From NCBI RefSeq assembly GCF_001884045.1, contig NZ_MACF01000123.1:124001-188000 (forward strand): DNA of 64,000 nucleotides, given 5' to 3'. Below are positions 35,709 to 45,118 of the stretch, one piece after another (the first letter of the stretch is position 1; every line of letters begins with the position of its first letter). The DNA is from Bacillus mobilis. Its GTDB lineage: Bacteria; Bacillota; Bacilli; Bacillales; Bacillaceae_G. The notes below the pieces were generated by a model. That model searched no databases. It was not told where the DNA came from and worked only from the letters and a program-made list of their open reading frames with translations. The translations under genes and the position numbers were made by a program.

Positions 35709-35966
35709 ATGCCAGGACCTTTACTGTTGTCGGTGATTATTTTGTCTTCTTTAATGATAGGGATAACTCAGTTTTTTCATCATACAGATACGACAGAGGA
35801 AGTGAAGGATAAAGTACGTCTCGTATTTCCGATTTTTATCATATCTATTTCTTTTTGTATTTTATTAAATAAGGATGGGTACATTGTCGCTGTATTTTCA
35901 TTTTTTGTAGCGATTGTTTTAATTACAGTTTTATATTATGTAATGAAAGACTTTATACAAAAATAA
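35709..35966 (+). CDS. Small membrane protein, 85 residues
   Basis: ATG 35709 with AAAGGAGAAA upstream gives MPGPLLLSVIILSSLMIGITQ, three hydrophobic segments and a short hydrophilic HHTDTTEEVKDKV loop. Family not recognised. A second possible start at 35652 would add a Leu/Ile-rich N-terminus. Confidence 0.55.
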   Translation: MPGPLLLSVIILSSLMIGITQFFHHTDTTEEVKDKVRLVFPIFIISISFCILLNKDGYIVAVFSFFVAIVLITVLYYVMKDFIQK

Positions 35967-36150
35967 AGATGTCCCATGCGACATTTTTATTTTTGAAACA
36001 AATAAAATTTCACATACCGTATTATATGTTAAAAATAAAAAGCATATAGCGATAGAAAAGTATGTACTTTACCGTGTATTTACTTGTCAATCTTGCATAG
36101 CCAATATACTATTAATAGTGTAGAGATTAGAAAAAGGGGTTGTATCTATC

Positions 36151-36390
36151 ATGAAATTTGAGATGCACACAAAAATTATTTCAAATGAAAAAGAAGTAAG
36201 GTTACATATAGAAGAAAACATATTTCAATTAAAATTGGATGGTTATCACTTATTTACAGTTCAAGAAATATTACCTTTATATAAATCAAATGAAGAAAGA
36301 ATTGGTAGCGCAATGATACAAAAGTTAGAGTGGGAGAACGGAAAAACTACTATAAACTATCAACTCGTATCACTAAAATCAGTAAATTAA
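36151..36390 (+). CDS. DUF2584-family protein
   Basis: 79 residues. The pattern EVRLHIEENIFQLKLDGYHLF, then RIGSAMIQKLEWENGKTTINYQLVSL, fits DUF2584, a small beta-rich family of Bacillus with no known function. It is 15 bases upstream of sbcD and may share its transcript. Confidence 0.7.
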   Translation: MKFEMHTKIISNEKEVRLHIEENIFQLKLDGYHLFTVQEILPLYKSNEERIGSAMIQKLEWENGKTTINYQLVSLKSVN

Positions 36391-36405
36391 AAGGAGCAGG
36401 ACAAT

Positions 36406-37563
36406 ATGAAGTTATTTCATACAGCGGATTGGCATTTAGGAAAGCTTGTTCATGGCGTGTATATGACTGAAGATCAAAAGATTGTATTAGATCAGTTTGT
36501 ACAAGCTGTTGAAGAAGAAAAACCAGATGCTGTAATTATTGCAGGCGATTTATATGACCGCGCAATTCCACCAACAGAAGCAGTAGACTTATTAAATGAT
36601 GTGTTACAAAAAATAGTGATTGATTTACAAACGCCAGTTATTGCGGTTGCAGGTAACCATGATAGTCCTGATCGTATTCATTTTGGTAGTAGTTTAATGA
36701 AGAAACAAGGATTATTTATTGTGGGACAATTTCAATTTCCATATGATCCAATTATATTAAATGATGAACATGGTGAGGTTCACTTCCATCTCATTCCATA
36801 TGCTGATCCAAGCATAGTTAGACACGTATTGAAAAATGAAGACGTACGTTCACATGATGATGCGATGCGTATTTTTATGAATGAGCTTTCTGAGACGATG
36901 GATAAAGAAGCTAGACATGTATTTGTAGGTCATGCATTTGTAACTTCTGCGGGAGAAGCAGAGGAGAATACAAGTGATGCAGAACGACCACTTTCAATTG
37001 GTGGTGCTGAATACGTAAATAGTCATTATTTTGATAAGTTTCATTACACAGCGCTTGGACATTTACATCAAGCGCATTTCGTACGTAATGAAACAATTCG
37101 ATATTCAGGTTCGCCACTTGCATATTCTATTTCTGAAGAAAAACATAAAAAAGGCTATTATATTGTAGAATTGGGCGAGCAAGGTGAAGTAACAATTGAA
37201 AAAAGGTTACTTACACCACGCCGTAAAATGCGAACAGTAGAAGCAAAAATAGATGAATTGTTACAACATCCAATAAGTGAAGATTACGTATTTGTAAAAT
37301 TATTAGATGAAAATCCTGTCTTGCAGCCAATGGAAAAAATACGCTCTGTATATCCAAATGCAATGCATGTTGAAAGATCTATTCAAAGACGAGAGTTCAC
37401 AGAGTCAAATGAAGTAACAGTTTCAAGACATAAAACGGATGATTTATCGCTATTAAAGGCTTTTTATAAAGAAATGAAAGGCTTAGATTTATCAGAAGAG
37501 AAAGAACGTCTATTTGTAGAGGTACTACAAACAGTGCAAGAACGGGAAGGTGAACGAGGATGA
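36406..37563 (+). CDS. sbcD: Exonuclease SbcD (Mre11-like)
   Basis: 385 residues. The five phosphoesterase motifs are visible: HTADWHLGK, AGDLYDRA, GNHDSPDR, FVGHAFV and LGHLHQAH, which bind two Mn ions. With SbcC it cuts hairpins and processes DNA ends. AAAGGAGCAG precedes ATG, and the stop overlaps the sbcC start by four bases (ATGA), typical coupling. Confidence 0.96.
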   Translation: MKLFHTADWHLGKLVHGVYMTEDQKIVLDQFVQAVEEEKPDAVIIAGDLYDRAIPPTEAVDLLNDVLQKIVIDLQTPVIAVAGNHDSPDRIHFGSSLMKKQGLFIVGQFQFPYDPIILNDEHGEVHFHLIPYADPSIVRHVLKNEDVRSHDDAMRIFMNELSETMDKEARHVFVGHAFVTSAGEAEENTSDAERPLSIGGAEYVNSHYFDKFHYTALGHLHQAHFVRNETIRYSGSPLAYSISEEKHKKGYYIVELGEQGEVTIEKRLLTPRRKMRTVEAKIDELLQHPISEDYVFVKLLDENPVLQPMEKIRSVYPNAMHVERSIQRREFTESNEVTVSRHKTDDLSLLKAFYKEMKGLDLSEEKERLFVEVLQTVQEREGERG

Positions 37564-40500
37564 GACCGATTCAGCTTATTATGACAGCATTTGGACCATA
37601 TAAACAGAAAGAAGTAATCGATTTTAACGATCTTGGAGATCATCGTATTTTCGCCATTTCTGGGAATACAGGAGCTGGAAAGACAACGATTTTTGATGCG
37701 ATTTGTTATGTGTTATATGGTGAGGCAAGTGGAGAAGAACGTAGTGATACGAGCATGCTACGCAGTCAATTTGCTGATGATAATATGTATACTAGTGTAG
37801 AACTAACCTTTCAGCTAAAAGGGAAACGTTATGAAATAAAACGACAACTTGGACATAAAAAACAAGGGAACAAAACGATTACGGGACATGCAGTAGAATT
37901 ATATGAAGTGATGGGTGAAGAGAAGGTTCCAGCCGTTGATCGTTTTCATGTAACGGATGTAAATAAAAAAGTGGAAGATTTAATTGGTTTAAGTAAACAT
38001 CAATTTAGCCAAATTGTTATGTTACCGCAAGGGGAATTCCGAAAACTATTAACATCTGAGACAGAAAACAAAGAAGAAATTTTGCGTCGTATTTTTAAAA
38101 CGGATCGTTATAAGTTAATGCGTGAATTACTTGATCAAAAACGAAAACAATGGAAAGACGTCTTACAAGAAAAACAGAAAGAGCGAGAGTTATACTTCCG
38201 TAATGTTTTTAAATTACCAATCCGAGATGGATCATTATTAGAGACATTAGTGGAACAAGAACATGTAAATACGCATCAAGTAGTAGAAGCATTAGAACAA
38301 GAAACAGATGTGTATAAGGCAGAAGTTGAGCAATTACAAGTAGAACAAGAAGTTCAAACGAAGCAATTAAAAGATGCTGAAACACGTTTTCATGCAGCTA
38401 AATCTGTAAATGAGAAATTTATAGATTTACAACAAAAGAATGAGAAATATAATACTTTACAAGAAAACCGTACAGTTATTGAAATGAAAGAAACATTTTT
38501 TAAACGTGCGGAAGAAGCGAAGCGCTTATTACCATTTGAACAATGGTACGAAGAAGCAATACAAAATGAGCAGAAGGCTGAAAGTTTGTTAAAACAGATA
38601 ATCGCCAAAAAAGATAATATAACGAATAGCTTTGAACTAGCTCAGGAGAAATATGAAGCAGTAAAAAATAAAGAGCCTGAGAGAGAAGATGCAAAAAAAC
38701 TTGTTCAAAGGTTAGAAGAATTACAACCGATTATTGCATCATTAGCTGAGAAACAGTTGAATTTACAAAATGCAGAAATTCAAGTAGGGAAATTAAAAGA
38801 AGGTATGCATAACTTAGAGCGACAATTAGACGAGCATACAAGTCAAAAAAAGCAAATGTCTGGTGAATTACAGCAATTAGAACGAGCGCTTGAGCAATAT
38901 GTAGATAAAGTAGAAGAACTAACGAATATGCGAGAAGATGCAAAAGTTTTAAAGCAAGCATATGATGTTTGGCAAGAAAAACAAAAATTCGAGCAAGAAA
39001 AAGAAGCGGCATATAATAAGATGCAAATGGCAGTGAACGCATATGAAAATATGGAACGCCGCTGGTTAAGTGAACAAGCTGGAATATTAGCTCTTCATCT
39101 ACATGATGGCGAATCTTGTCCAGTATGTGGGAGTACGGACCATCCGAAAAAAGCTACAGAGCAAAGTGATGCGAGTGATGAAAAAGAGTTAAATGATTTA
39201 AGAGATAAGAAGAATACCGCTGAAAAATTACATGTTCAATTAGAGGAGAAATGGAATTTCTATCACCTTCAATATGAGCAAGTAATAGAAGAGGTTAAGA
39301 AGCGAGGCTATCGCTCGGAAGAATTAGCTGAAACATATAGTGCGCTTGTTCAAAAGGGAAAACAATTAGTAACTGAAGTGAATACGTTAAAAGCAAGCGA
39401 AGAAACGCGTAAGCAAACTGCTGTGAATATAAAAAGCGTAGAAGAAAAAGTGGATGCACTTCAGAAGCAACAGCGTGAGGTAGAAACAGAGCAGCACCGT
39501 ATAGAAATGGAGTGTATGCAGCTTCGTACGTCATATGAACATGATAAGAAAAATATTCCTGAAAACTTACAAACAGTCCAAGCTTGGAAAGTCCAGTTTG
39601 ACCAAGCTATGCATCAACTCAAATTAATGGAGGATGAATGGAAGAAAGTGCAGGAAGCGTATCAACATTGGCAAAATGAAAATATACGAATTCAAGCAGA
39701 ACAGGAAAGTGCTTCTAATCAATTTGAAAGTACAAAATTGAAGAAAGAAGAGACTTTCGTGCGCTTTATGAAAGAGCTTGAACAGAGCGGATTTACAGAT
39801 CAATCTACGTATAAAGAAGCTAAATTAAATGATGCCGAGATGGAGATGTTACAAAAAGAAATTCAAAGCTATTATTCATCTCTTGAAGTACTTGCAAAAC
39901 AAATTGAAGAGTTACGTGCTGAATTAAAAGATAAAGAGTATATGGATATTACAGCGTTAGGTGAACATATAAAAGATTTAGAAATAAATCTTGATATCAT
40001 TAAAGAAAAACGTCAACGTGCGCAAAATGCAGTAACATATATTTCTGATTTACATGAAAATATTAGACGTATTGATGAGCAAATTCATGAGGAAGAAAAA
40101 GCTTTCCAAGAACTTGTTGATTTATATGAAGTAATGAAAGGTGATAACGAAAGCCGTATATCATTTGAACGCTACATCTTAATTGAGTATTTAGAACAAA
40201 TTGTTCAAATTGCAAACGAACGATTACGTAAATTATCAAATGGACAATTTTATTTAAAACGAAGTGAACGAGTTGAAAAGAGAAATCGTCAAAGTGGCTT
40301 AGGATTAGATGTATACGACGCATATACTGGCCAAACACGCGATGTAAAAACATTATCTGGCGGCGAGAAATTTAATGCATCACTTTGTTTAGCGCTTGGA
40401 ATGGCAGACGTCATTCAAGCATATGAAGGTGGTATTTCCATCGAAACGATGTTTATCGACGAAGGCTTTGGTTCATTAGATGAGGAGTCATTAACAAAAG

Positions 40501-40649
40501 CGGTAGACGCCTTAATTGACTTACAAAAGTCAGGCCGATTTATCGGTGTCATCTCACACGTTCAAGAACTGAAAAACGCAATGCCGGCTGTATTAGAAGT
40601 AACGAAGCAGAAGGATGGGTGTAGTCAGACAAGGTTTGTGGTGAAGTAA
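37560..40649 (+). CDS. sbcC: Exonuclease SbcC (Rad50-like ATPase)
   Basis: 1029 residues. Walker A FAISGNTGAGKTTIFDAI is near residue 35-50. Long coiled coils flank the zinc hook CPVCG near residue 520, and the C-terminal head holds LSGGEKFNASLCLALGMAD and the Walker B MFIDEGFGSLDEES. The last 37 codons (40539-40649) are duplicated at 46430-46540. They belong to the attachment repeat of an integrated element, so this end of the gene probably came with the element and has only synonymous differences. Confidence 0.96.
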   Translation: MRPIQLIMTAFGPYKQKEVIDFNDLGDHRIFAISGNTGAGKTTIFDAICYVLYGEASGEERSDTSMLRSQFADDNMYTSVELTFQLKGKRYEIKRQLGHKKQGNKTITGHAVELYEVMGEEKVPAVDRFHVTDVNKKVEDLIGLSKHQFSQIVMLPQGEFRKLLTSETENKEEILRRIFKTDRYKLMRELLDQKRKQWKDVLQEKQKERELYFRNVFKLPIRDGSLLETLVEQEHVNTHQVVEALEQETDVYKAEVEQLQVEQEVQTKQLKDAETRFHAAKSVNEKFIDLQQKNEKYNTLQENRTVIEMKETFFKRAEEAKRLLPFEQWYEEAIQNEQKAESLLKQIIAKKDNITNSFELAQEKYEAVKNKEPEREDAKKLVQRLEELQPIIASLAEKQLNLQNAEIQVGKLKEGMHNLERQLDEHTSQKKQMSGELQQLERALEQYVDKVEELTNMREDAKVLKQAYDVWQEKQKFEQEKEAAYNKMQMAVNAYENMERRWLSEQAGILALHLHDGESCPVCGSTDHPKKATEQSDASDEKELNDLRDKKNTAEKLHVQLEEKWNFYHLQYEQVIEEVKKRGYRSEELAETYSALVQKGKQLVTEVNTLKASEETRKQTAVNIKSVEEKVDALQKQQREVETEQHRIEMECMQLRTSYEHDKKNIPENLQTVQAWKVQFDQAMHQLKLMEDEWKKVQEAYQHWQNENIRIQAEQESASNQFESTKLKKEETFVRFMKELEQSGFTDQSTYKEAKLNDAEMEMLQKEIQSYYSSLEVLAKQIEELRAELKDKEYMDITALGEHIKDLEINLDIIKEKRQRAQNAVTYISDLHENIRRIDEQIHEEEKAFQELVDLYEVMKGDNESRISFERYILIEYLEQIVQIANERLRKLSNGQFYLKRSERVEKRNRQSGLGLDVYDAYTGQTRDVKTLSGGEKFNASLCLALGMADVIQAYEGGISIETMFIDEGFGSLDEESLTKAVDALIDLQKSGRFIGVISHVQELKNAMPAVLEVTKQKDGCSQTRFVVK
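40539..40649 (+). repeat. Left attachment repeat (attL) in the sbcC 3' end
   Basis: 111 bases, matching 46430-46540 with two differences (gaA/gaG and ccG/ccA, both synonymous) and identical over the last 63 bases. It encodes the last 36 residues of SbcC plus the stop. Integration into a gene's 3' end with the element restoring the coding sequence is the usual tactic of tyrosine-recombinase elements. Confidence 0.88.
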
Positions 40650-40651
40650 TT

Positions 40652-41686
40652 TTATTTCACCATCGATTCTTCCACTAATTTTACATTAACGTTTTGTTGG
40701 ATTAATAGAGTAGCGTGAGTATGTCGTAGATCATGAACTCGTATTCTAGGTAGTCCAAGTTTTTCGGTTACATTATAAAATGATCTACGTATGCTACGAG
40801 AATCTAAAGGTTTTCCATATTTCGAAGGAAGTGCTAAGTCTAAGTCGGTGTATTTATCACCGGCTTTTTCTTTTTCGTACTCAACAAACTTACGGTGAGT
40901 TTTTAACTCTTCTATTAAAATCATCGGAATATGAATCGTACGTATACTCGTTTTATTCTTCGCTCCATATTTTAATTCTCCACGCTCAGATAACGTTTGT
41001 CTGATGAAAATTCTATTGTTTTCAAAGTTGATATCTTTCCATCGCGGCCCCCAAATTTCACCTTGACGCATTCCAGTAAATATTGCTATTGAAAAGCTAA
41101 TACGAAATCTCGTAGCGTTCTTCATCGTCTTACTTCCACTCAAAAAGTAATTTACCTGATCCAATGTCCATACTTCCATTTCAGTTTTAGTTATTCTAGG
41201 TAAAACAACATCGGTTGCCGGATTATTCTTTATAAGTTTAAGTACTTTTGCTCTTTTTAAAGAGGTTCGTATAAAACTGAAAGTTAAATTTATTGTACCT
41301 TTTGAGTAACGATTCTCCTCGATTAACGTGTTGATGTAATGTTGCAGATGCATCGTTGTAATATCTTGAATCCTCAAGTGACCGAGACGAGGTTTTATGA
41401 TATTTAAGTAGTGCGTGTAATTTGCTCGAAAGGTAGATTTTTGAAGCTGATTTTGCCTTTCTTTAAACCACTGTTCCATAAATGAATCGTATGACATATG
41501 AGAAAGCTTAAGAAAATCATCGTTAAGATACTCAGCCTTTAAAAGTGTCATTTCTTCATTTGCTTCGCGTTTAGTAGCGAAACCTCTACGTCTTATTTGT
41601 TTACGCTTGCCTGTCATTGGATCTTTAATAGCGAAGACAAAATCCCATTTACCTGTATCCTTATTTTTACTTACTGTACCACTCAA
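40652..41686 (-). CDS. Tyrosine recombinase/integrase, C-terminally truncated
   Basis: 344 residues from TTG 41686 (AAGGG upstream). The N-terminal AP2-like DNA-binding part (WDFVFAIKDPMTGKRKQIRRRGF), the core-binding SAM-like domain and the catalytic domain with Arg in FTGMRQGEI, Lys region, and HDLRHTHATLL are present. After KLVEE the normal LGH and tyrosine segments are missing; instead SMVK and a stop follow. About 35-40 residues, including the nucleophilic Tyr, are lost, so it should be inactive. Its stop is two bases from the sbcC stop. Confidence 0.85.
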   Translation of the reverse strand: MSGTVSKNKDTGKWDFVFAIKDPMTGKRKQIRRRGFATKREANEEMTLLKAEYLNDDFLKLSHMSYDSFMEQWFKERQNQLQKSTFRANYTHYLNIIKPRLGHLRIQDITTMHLQHYINTLIEENRYSKGTINLTFSFIRTSLKRAKVLKLIKNNPATDVVLPRITKTEMEVWTLDQVNYFLSGSKTMKNATRFRISFSIAIFTGMRQGEIWGPRWKDINFENNRIFIRQTLSERGELKYGAKNKTSIRTIHIPMILIEELKTHRKFVEYEKEKAGDKYTDLDLALPSKYGKPLDSRSIRRSFYNVTEKLGLPRIRVHDLRHTHATLLIQQNVNVKLVEESMVK

Positions 41687-42008
41687 TCTTATGCCCTTCT
41701 TTAAAAATTCACAAGGAAGAGGTTATATTTTCCAATACCTGTATTCTAAGACTAAAGTCACAAAATGTATAGGGGATATATAGTAGAAAAATGTCAATTA
41801 GGTAATCTGTCCTTGAGAAAATACGGTTTATACCATTCTACTAATTAGCCGAATATAGCTAGTTCATGTGACGTGTAACCACATATGACTACTTCCACAC
41901 ATGATTGTAGTTCACACTAACAAGAACTATCTTCCAGCATCATCTATTCAGCGGTACAACGAGCGTAAGCGAAGCTGTCAGGTTTTAAATATTAAGGAGG
42001 TGTTATTA

Positions 42009-42374
42009 ATGAATAGTAAATTAGTAAAATTATCGAATGATATTAATGTAATTACCGCGGAAATTAGTGAAATCGCGTGGAGAAAAAATATAAAATTATT
42101 AGGTAGGTATAGCGGAGAAATATCGATGAAAGCAGCGGAAGAATACGGAGTGGACAGACGTAATTACAAGCTTCCAGTGCGGAGGGAACGTACGAGAAAA
42201 GAAACGTGGCAAACCGATAGGGAAGCGAAGTCTAGGAACGAGGAAAGACGGAAGGCGTATCGAGAGTTTACGAGAGTGCAGGTAATTCATTTTATCATAT
42301 TAATGGGAGCTAATACAGCTCTCTTTTTTGTTCCCTTCAAAAATGGTAAACTATTCTTTGGAATGAATTTCTAA
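42009..42374 (+). CDS. Hypothetical basic protein in the island, 121 residues
   Basis: ATG 42009 has AAGGAGGTG upstream; the longer frame is not needed. N-terminal helix region, then a very basic stretch (YKLPVRRERTRKETWQTDREAK and RNEERRKAYREFTRV), then a hydrophobic end. A hairpin with T run (GAGCT / AGCTC, TCTTTTTTG near 42308-42330) sits inside the C-terminal part, so the true gene may have ended earlier, with the tail read through its terminator. No family recognised. Confidence 0.45.
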   Translation: MNSKLVKLSNDINVITAEISEIAWRKNIKLLGRYSGEISMKAAEEYGVDRRNYKLPVRRERTRKETWQTDREAKSRNEERRKAYREFTRVQVIHFIILMGANTALFFVPFKNGKLFFGMNF

Positions 42375-42433
42375 TAGGGATAATACTATATTAGAAATTT
42401 ATGTATCAAGTGATTTTGCATGGAGGGAATTAG

Positions 42434-43243
42434 ATGGATGTTTTAAGAAAGTTGAAAATGGAAACAAAAGGTATACACGGGTCTATTAGGAAATACACTA
42501 GTGATCCGTATATTATGAATGTATTAGAAGAATTGAACAGAGCAGTTGAAGAAAAACACATAGAAGAAACTCTATATTTATTAGAGGCAGTTAATGATTG
42601 GTATGAGAAGAATCAATCAGAAATACAATCGAATAGTTACGTATCTAATGGGCAACAGCATATTGATATAGAACAAAAAATAAAAAGTTACATTAATGAT
42701 TTAAGAAGTTATGAAGGTGAGGTGTTTCAAGTGGAAACTGCTCAAGAGGAGCTTATACAAGAAACAAATAGCACAATACATAAACTATTTATTAGTCACG
42801 CATCAGCAGATAAAAAAGTTTGTGATGCGTTTGTTGATTTATTAGAAGAATTAGGAGTCCCCGAGGAGGATATTCTGTATTCGTCATCATCAAGACATGG
42901 AATCCCTGGCGGTATGGATATTTTCGAATACCTCAGAAATAATATATCAAGCGGTATAAATGTATATTACATGTTATCGGATAACTATTATAAAAGTGCG
43001 TACTGTTTAAATGAGATGGGTGCAGCGTGGGTAACTCAGAACGATTCTTCTACTTTTTTATTGCCGGAATTTACAGTTGGTATAAAAGGTGTTATTGATA
43101 GTAGCAAAAAAGCATTTACACTATCTGATCCTGTGGAGTTAATCCAACTTAAAGATAAGATTCTTGCGGAATATGGTGGGAGAATATCTGAAAAGAAATG
43201 GGAGGCGGTTAAAAGTAAATTTTTAGAGATTATAAAAGGCTAA
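42434..43243 (+). CDS. TIR-domain protein, candidate defence effector or sensor
   Basis: 269 residues. Residues 1-115 are helical with charged repeats (a possible sensing or oligomerisation part). From residue 116 a TIR fold starts: HKLFISHASADKKVCDAFVDLL, DILYSSSSRHGIPGG, INVYYMLSDNYYKSAYCLNEMG and a final helix. The Glu at about 194 in CLNEMG is at the place of the catalytic Glu of TIR NADases, so NAD cleavage or signal-nucleotide synthesis is possible. ATGGAGGGAATTAG precedes the start. A terminator hairpin after it means it can be made without the KAP gene. Confidence 0.82.
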   Translation: MDVLRKLKMETKGIHGSIRKYTSDPYIMNVLEELNRAVEEKHIEETLYLLEAVNDWYEKNQSEIQSNSYVSNGQQHIDIEQKIKSYINDLRSYEGEVFQVETAQEELIQETNSTIHKLFISHASADKKVCDAFVDLLEELGVPEEDILYSSSSRHGIPGGMDIFEYLRNNISSGINVYYMLSDNYYKSAYCLNEMGAAWVTQNDSSTFLLPEFTVGIKGVIDSSKKAFTLSDPVELIQLKDKILAEYGGRISEKKWEAVKSKFLEIIKG

Positions 43244-43301
43244 ACATGGATAGTGTTAACTCTTTCTCTGCGTTATTTATATAGAATAGAAAGACGAGTT
43301 G

Positions 43302-43328
43302 AAGCCACCAGCTCTGGTGGCTTATTTT
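43302..43328 (+). terminator. Terminator between the TIR and KAP genes
   Basis: AAGCCACCA / TGGTGGCTT with a 4-base loop, followed by TATTTT. It lies 59 bases after the TIR stop and 54 before the KAP start. Confidence 0.75.
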
Positions 43329-43381
43329 AGAAGTAAATTATAATATAGATTGGATAATTTTACTATGTTAGGTGGAAAAAA

Positions 43382-44803
43382 ATGATTGATGAATTACATT
43401 ACTTGCCCCTCAATGATGTAGACAGAGATAGGCTTGGATTTAAAGAGAAGGCTGAAGAAATTGCAGCATTTATTAATGATTTTTCGCCCAATCTACCGTA
43501 TTGTATCTCTATTAATGGCTCATGGGGAGCTGGGAAGTCAACTATGTTAAATTTTTTAGAAGGTAGTTTAGATAAGGGGAAATGTATTACAGTACGTTTT
43601 AACCCTTGGATGGTTTCCGAGAGTGAAGAACTTACTAAAAGTTTATTTGAAGAGATATACCATGCAATGGGAGAAGGAGATTTTCAAACAACTAAAGAAA
43701 CATTTTTTAAATATGCTGAGAAAATAGTTCCTTCATTGGCAAAGGCAGCGACATATGTTGCATCTCACTTGAGTGGGACAACTCCTGTAGAGGCCACTGC
43801 AATATCAAATAGTGCAGGTGAAGCGGTAAAAGGAATAGGTGATTTAGTCTTTGATAAACCTTTGTCCAAAAGAAAAGATGAATTGAATCAAGCAATGGAC
43901 GTTACAGTTAGAGAAGATAAGCGGAAGATTGTTATTATGATCGATGAATTAGATAGATTATTTCCAGAAGAAGTCATTACTATTTTTCAAATGATAAAAT
44001 CTAATTTAGACTTACCAGGATTTTTCTTTGTAGTAGCAATGGATCAGGAGGTAGTGTTTGATGCATTGAAGGAAAAAGGAATAAGCAAACCTGAATATTA
44101 CTTACAAAAGATTTTTCAAAGAAAATATTTAATTAATACGAAATACCAGCTTGAGACATTAACAAATAATTTTATTTCAAAGTCTCTAAATGAAAAAGAT
44201 GACGAGGCTCATCAAGCGTTAAATGGGGCATTAAAAGCTTATTTTTATGGGAATCTAGATTATTTTGCAATAAAATCTGAACAATATGCTGAGGATTATC
44301 ATCATTCATATGGAATGGATTGGGCTGTGGTTCAATCTGAACGAAACACGATCATAAAATCGTATTTGAAAATTATTGACTCTTTGGACTTGGATATAAA
44401 TTTGCATAATCCTAGAACATTTTTGAATTTTTCACAGCTTATATTAGAACGTTGGTCAGATTATTATAAACATGTTTTCGACAGAGAGAAAAAAATTCAG
44501 TGTTTTGTGCATGTTTCTTTTTTAATATTCATAGCGCACTGTATTTATCCATCGTTTATAGATCCTAGACATATAAATGGAAGAAAAGATGAAGTAGGTA
44601 TATCTACTTCTGATAATGAGAATACACCTACTTTTATAAGGAAAATAGATGAACATATCGGCATAATTCTTCCAGATATTTATGAAAAATCAAATAATCG
44701 TACCAGAGGGCTTCATAATCCTGAATCTGTCATAGTAACTTCTGTATTGTATTTAAGTAAATTTCCTGATTATGGAATAGTGTACAGCGAGAATGTCAGA
44801 TGA
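43382..44803 (+). CDS. KAP-family P-loop NTPase
   Basis: 473 residues. The start matches the KAP family: LGFKEKAEEIAAFINDF, Walker A GSWGAGKST (Lys near 52), the RFNPWMVSESEELTKSLF block and Walker B IVIMIDELDRL (Asp near 188-191), followed by VIKSNLDLPGFFFVVAMDQEVV. Between the Walker motifs is an Ala/Gly-rich insert (PSLAKAATYVASHLS) that is only mildly hydrophobic, so membrane insertion is uncertain. KAP NTPases are linked to membrane complexes and phage defence. AGGTGG precedes the ATG. It pairs with the TIR gene inside the island. Confidence 0.88.
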   Translation: MIDELHYLPLNDVDRDRLGFKEKAEEIAAFINDFSPNLPYCISINGSWGAGKSTMLNFLEGSLDKGKCITVRFNPWMVSESEELTKSLFEEIYHAMGEGDFQTTKETFFKYAEKIVPSLAKAATYVASHLSGTTPVEATAISNSAGEAVKGIGDLVFDKPLSKRKDELNQAMDVTVREDKRKIVIMIDELDRLFPEEVITIFQMIKSNLDLPGFFFVVAMDQEVVFDALKEKGISKPEYYLQKIFQRKYLINTKYQLETLTNNFISKSLNEKDDEAHQALNGALKAYFYGNLDYFAIKSEQYAEDYHHSYGMDWAVVQSERNTIIKSYLKIIDSLDLDINLHNPRTFLNFSQLILERWSDYYKHVFDREKKIQCFVHVSFLIFIAHCIYPSFIDPRHINGRKDEVGISTSDNENTPTFIRKIDEHIGIILPDIYEKSNNRTRGLHNPESVIVTSVLYLSKFPDYGIVYSENVR

Positions 44804-44947
44804 GTTATAAGGTCTTAAGAAAACAGTAACACTGGTATATAAAAAAACTTAATAACATACTAATTTCTCCTCTTTAGTTATCTATACGTAATAGGAAAAC
44901 GCTAAGTATCCAACTTTATGTATTATAATCGAAGAGGAGACGTTAAT

Positions 44948-45118
44948 ATGGTAGATGGTTATTCAATCGAAATTAAAGACACGGAAGATAAATCGTATTT
45001 ACTATGCTTCTTCGTATGTAACGAAGTATTAACATTCGCTATATACGAAGAAGCATACGATTACAACTACGAATTTGAAGATACACTATTCGAAGGAATT
45101 ATTATTTCAGTGATTTAG
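44948..45118 (+). CDS. Hypothetical acidic small protein in the island, 56 residues
   Basis: ATG 44948 after GAGGAGACG, a good ribosome binding site. Very acidic (IYEEAYDYNYEFEDTLFEG) with a hydrophobic middle LLCFFVCNEVLTFAIY. A regulator, immunity-type or anti-restriction-like role could be imagined from its charge but there is no family match. Confidence 0.5.
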   Translation: MVDGYSIEIKDTEDKSYLLCFFVCNEVLTFAIYEEAYDYNYEFEDTLFEGIIISVI

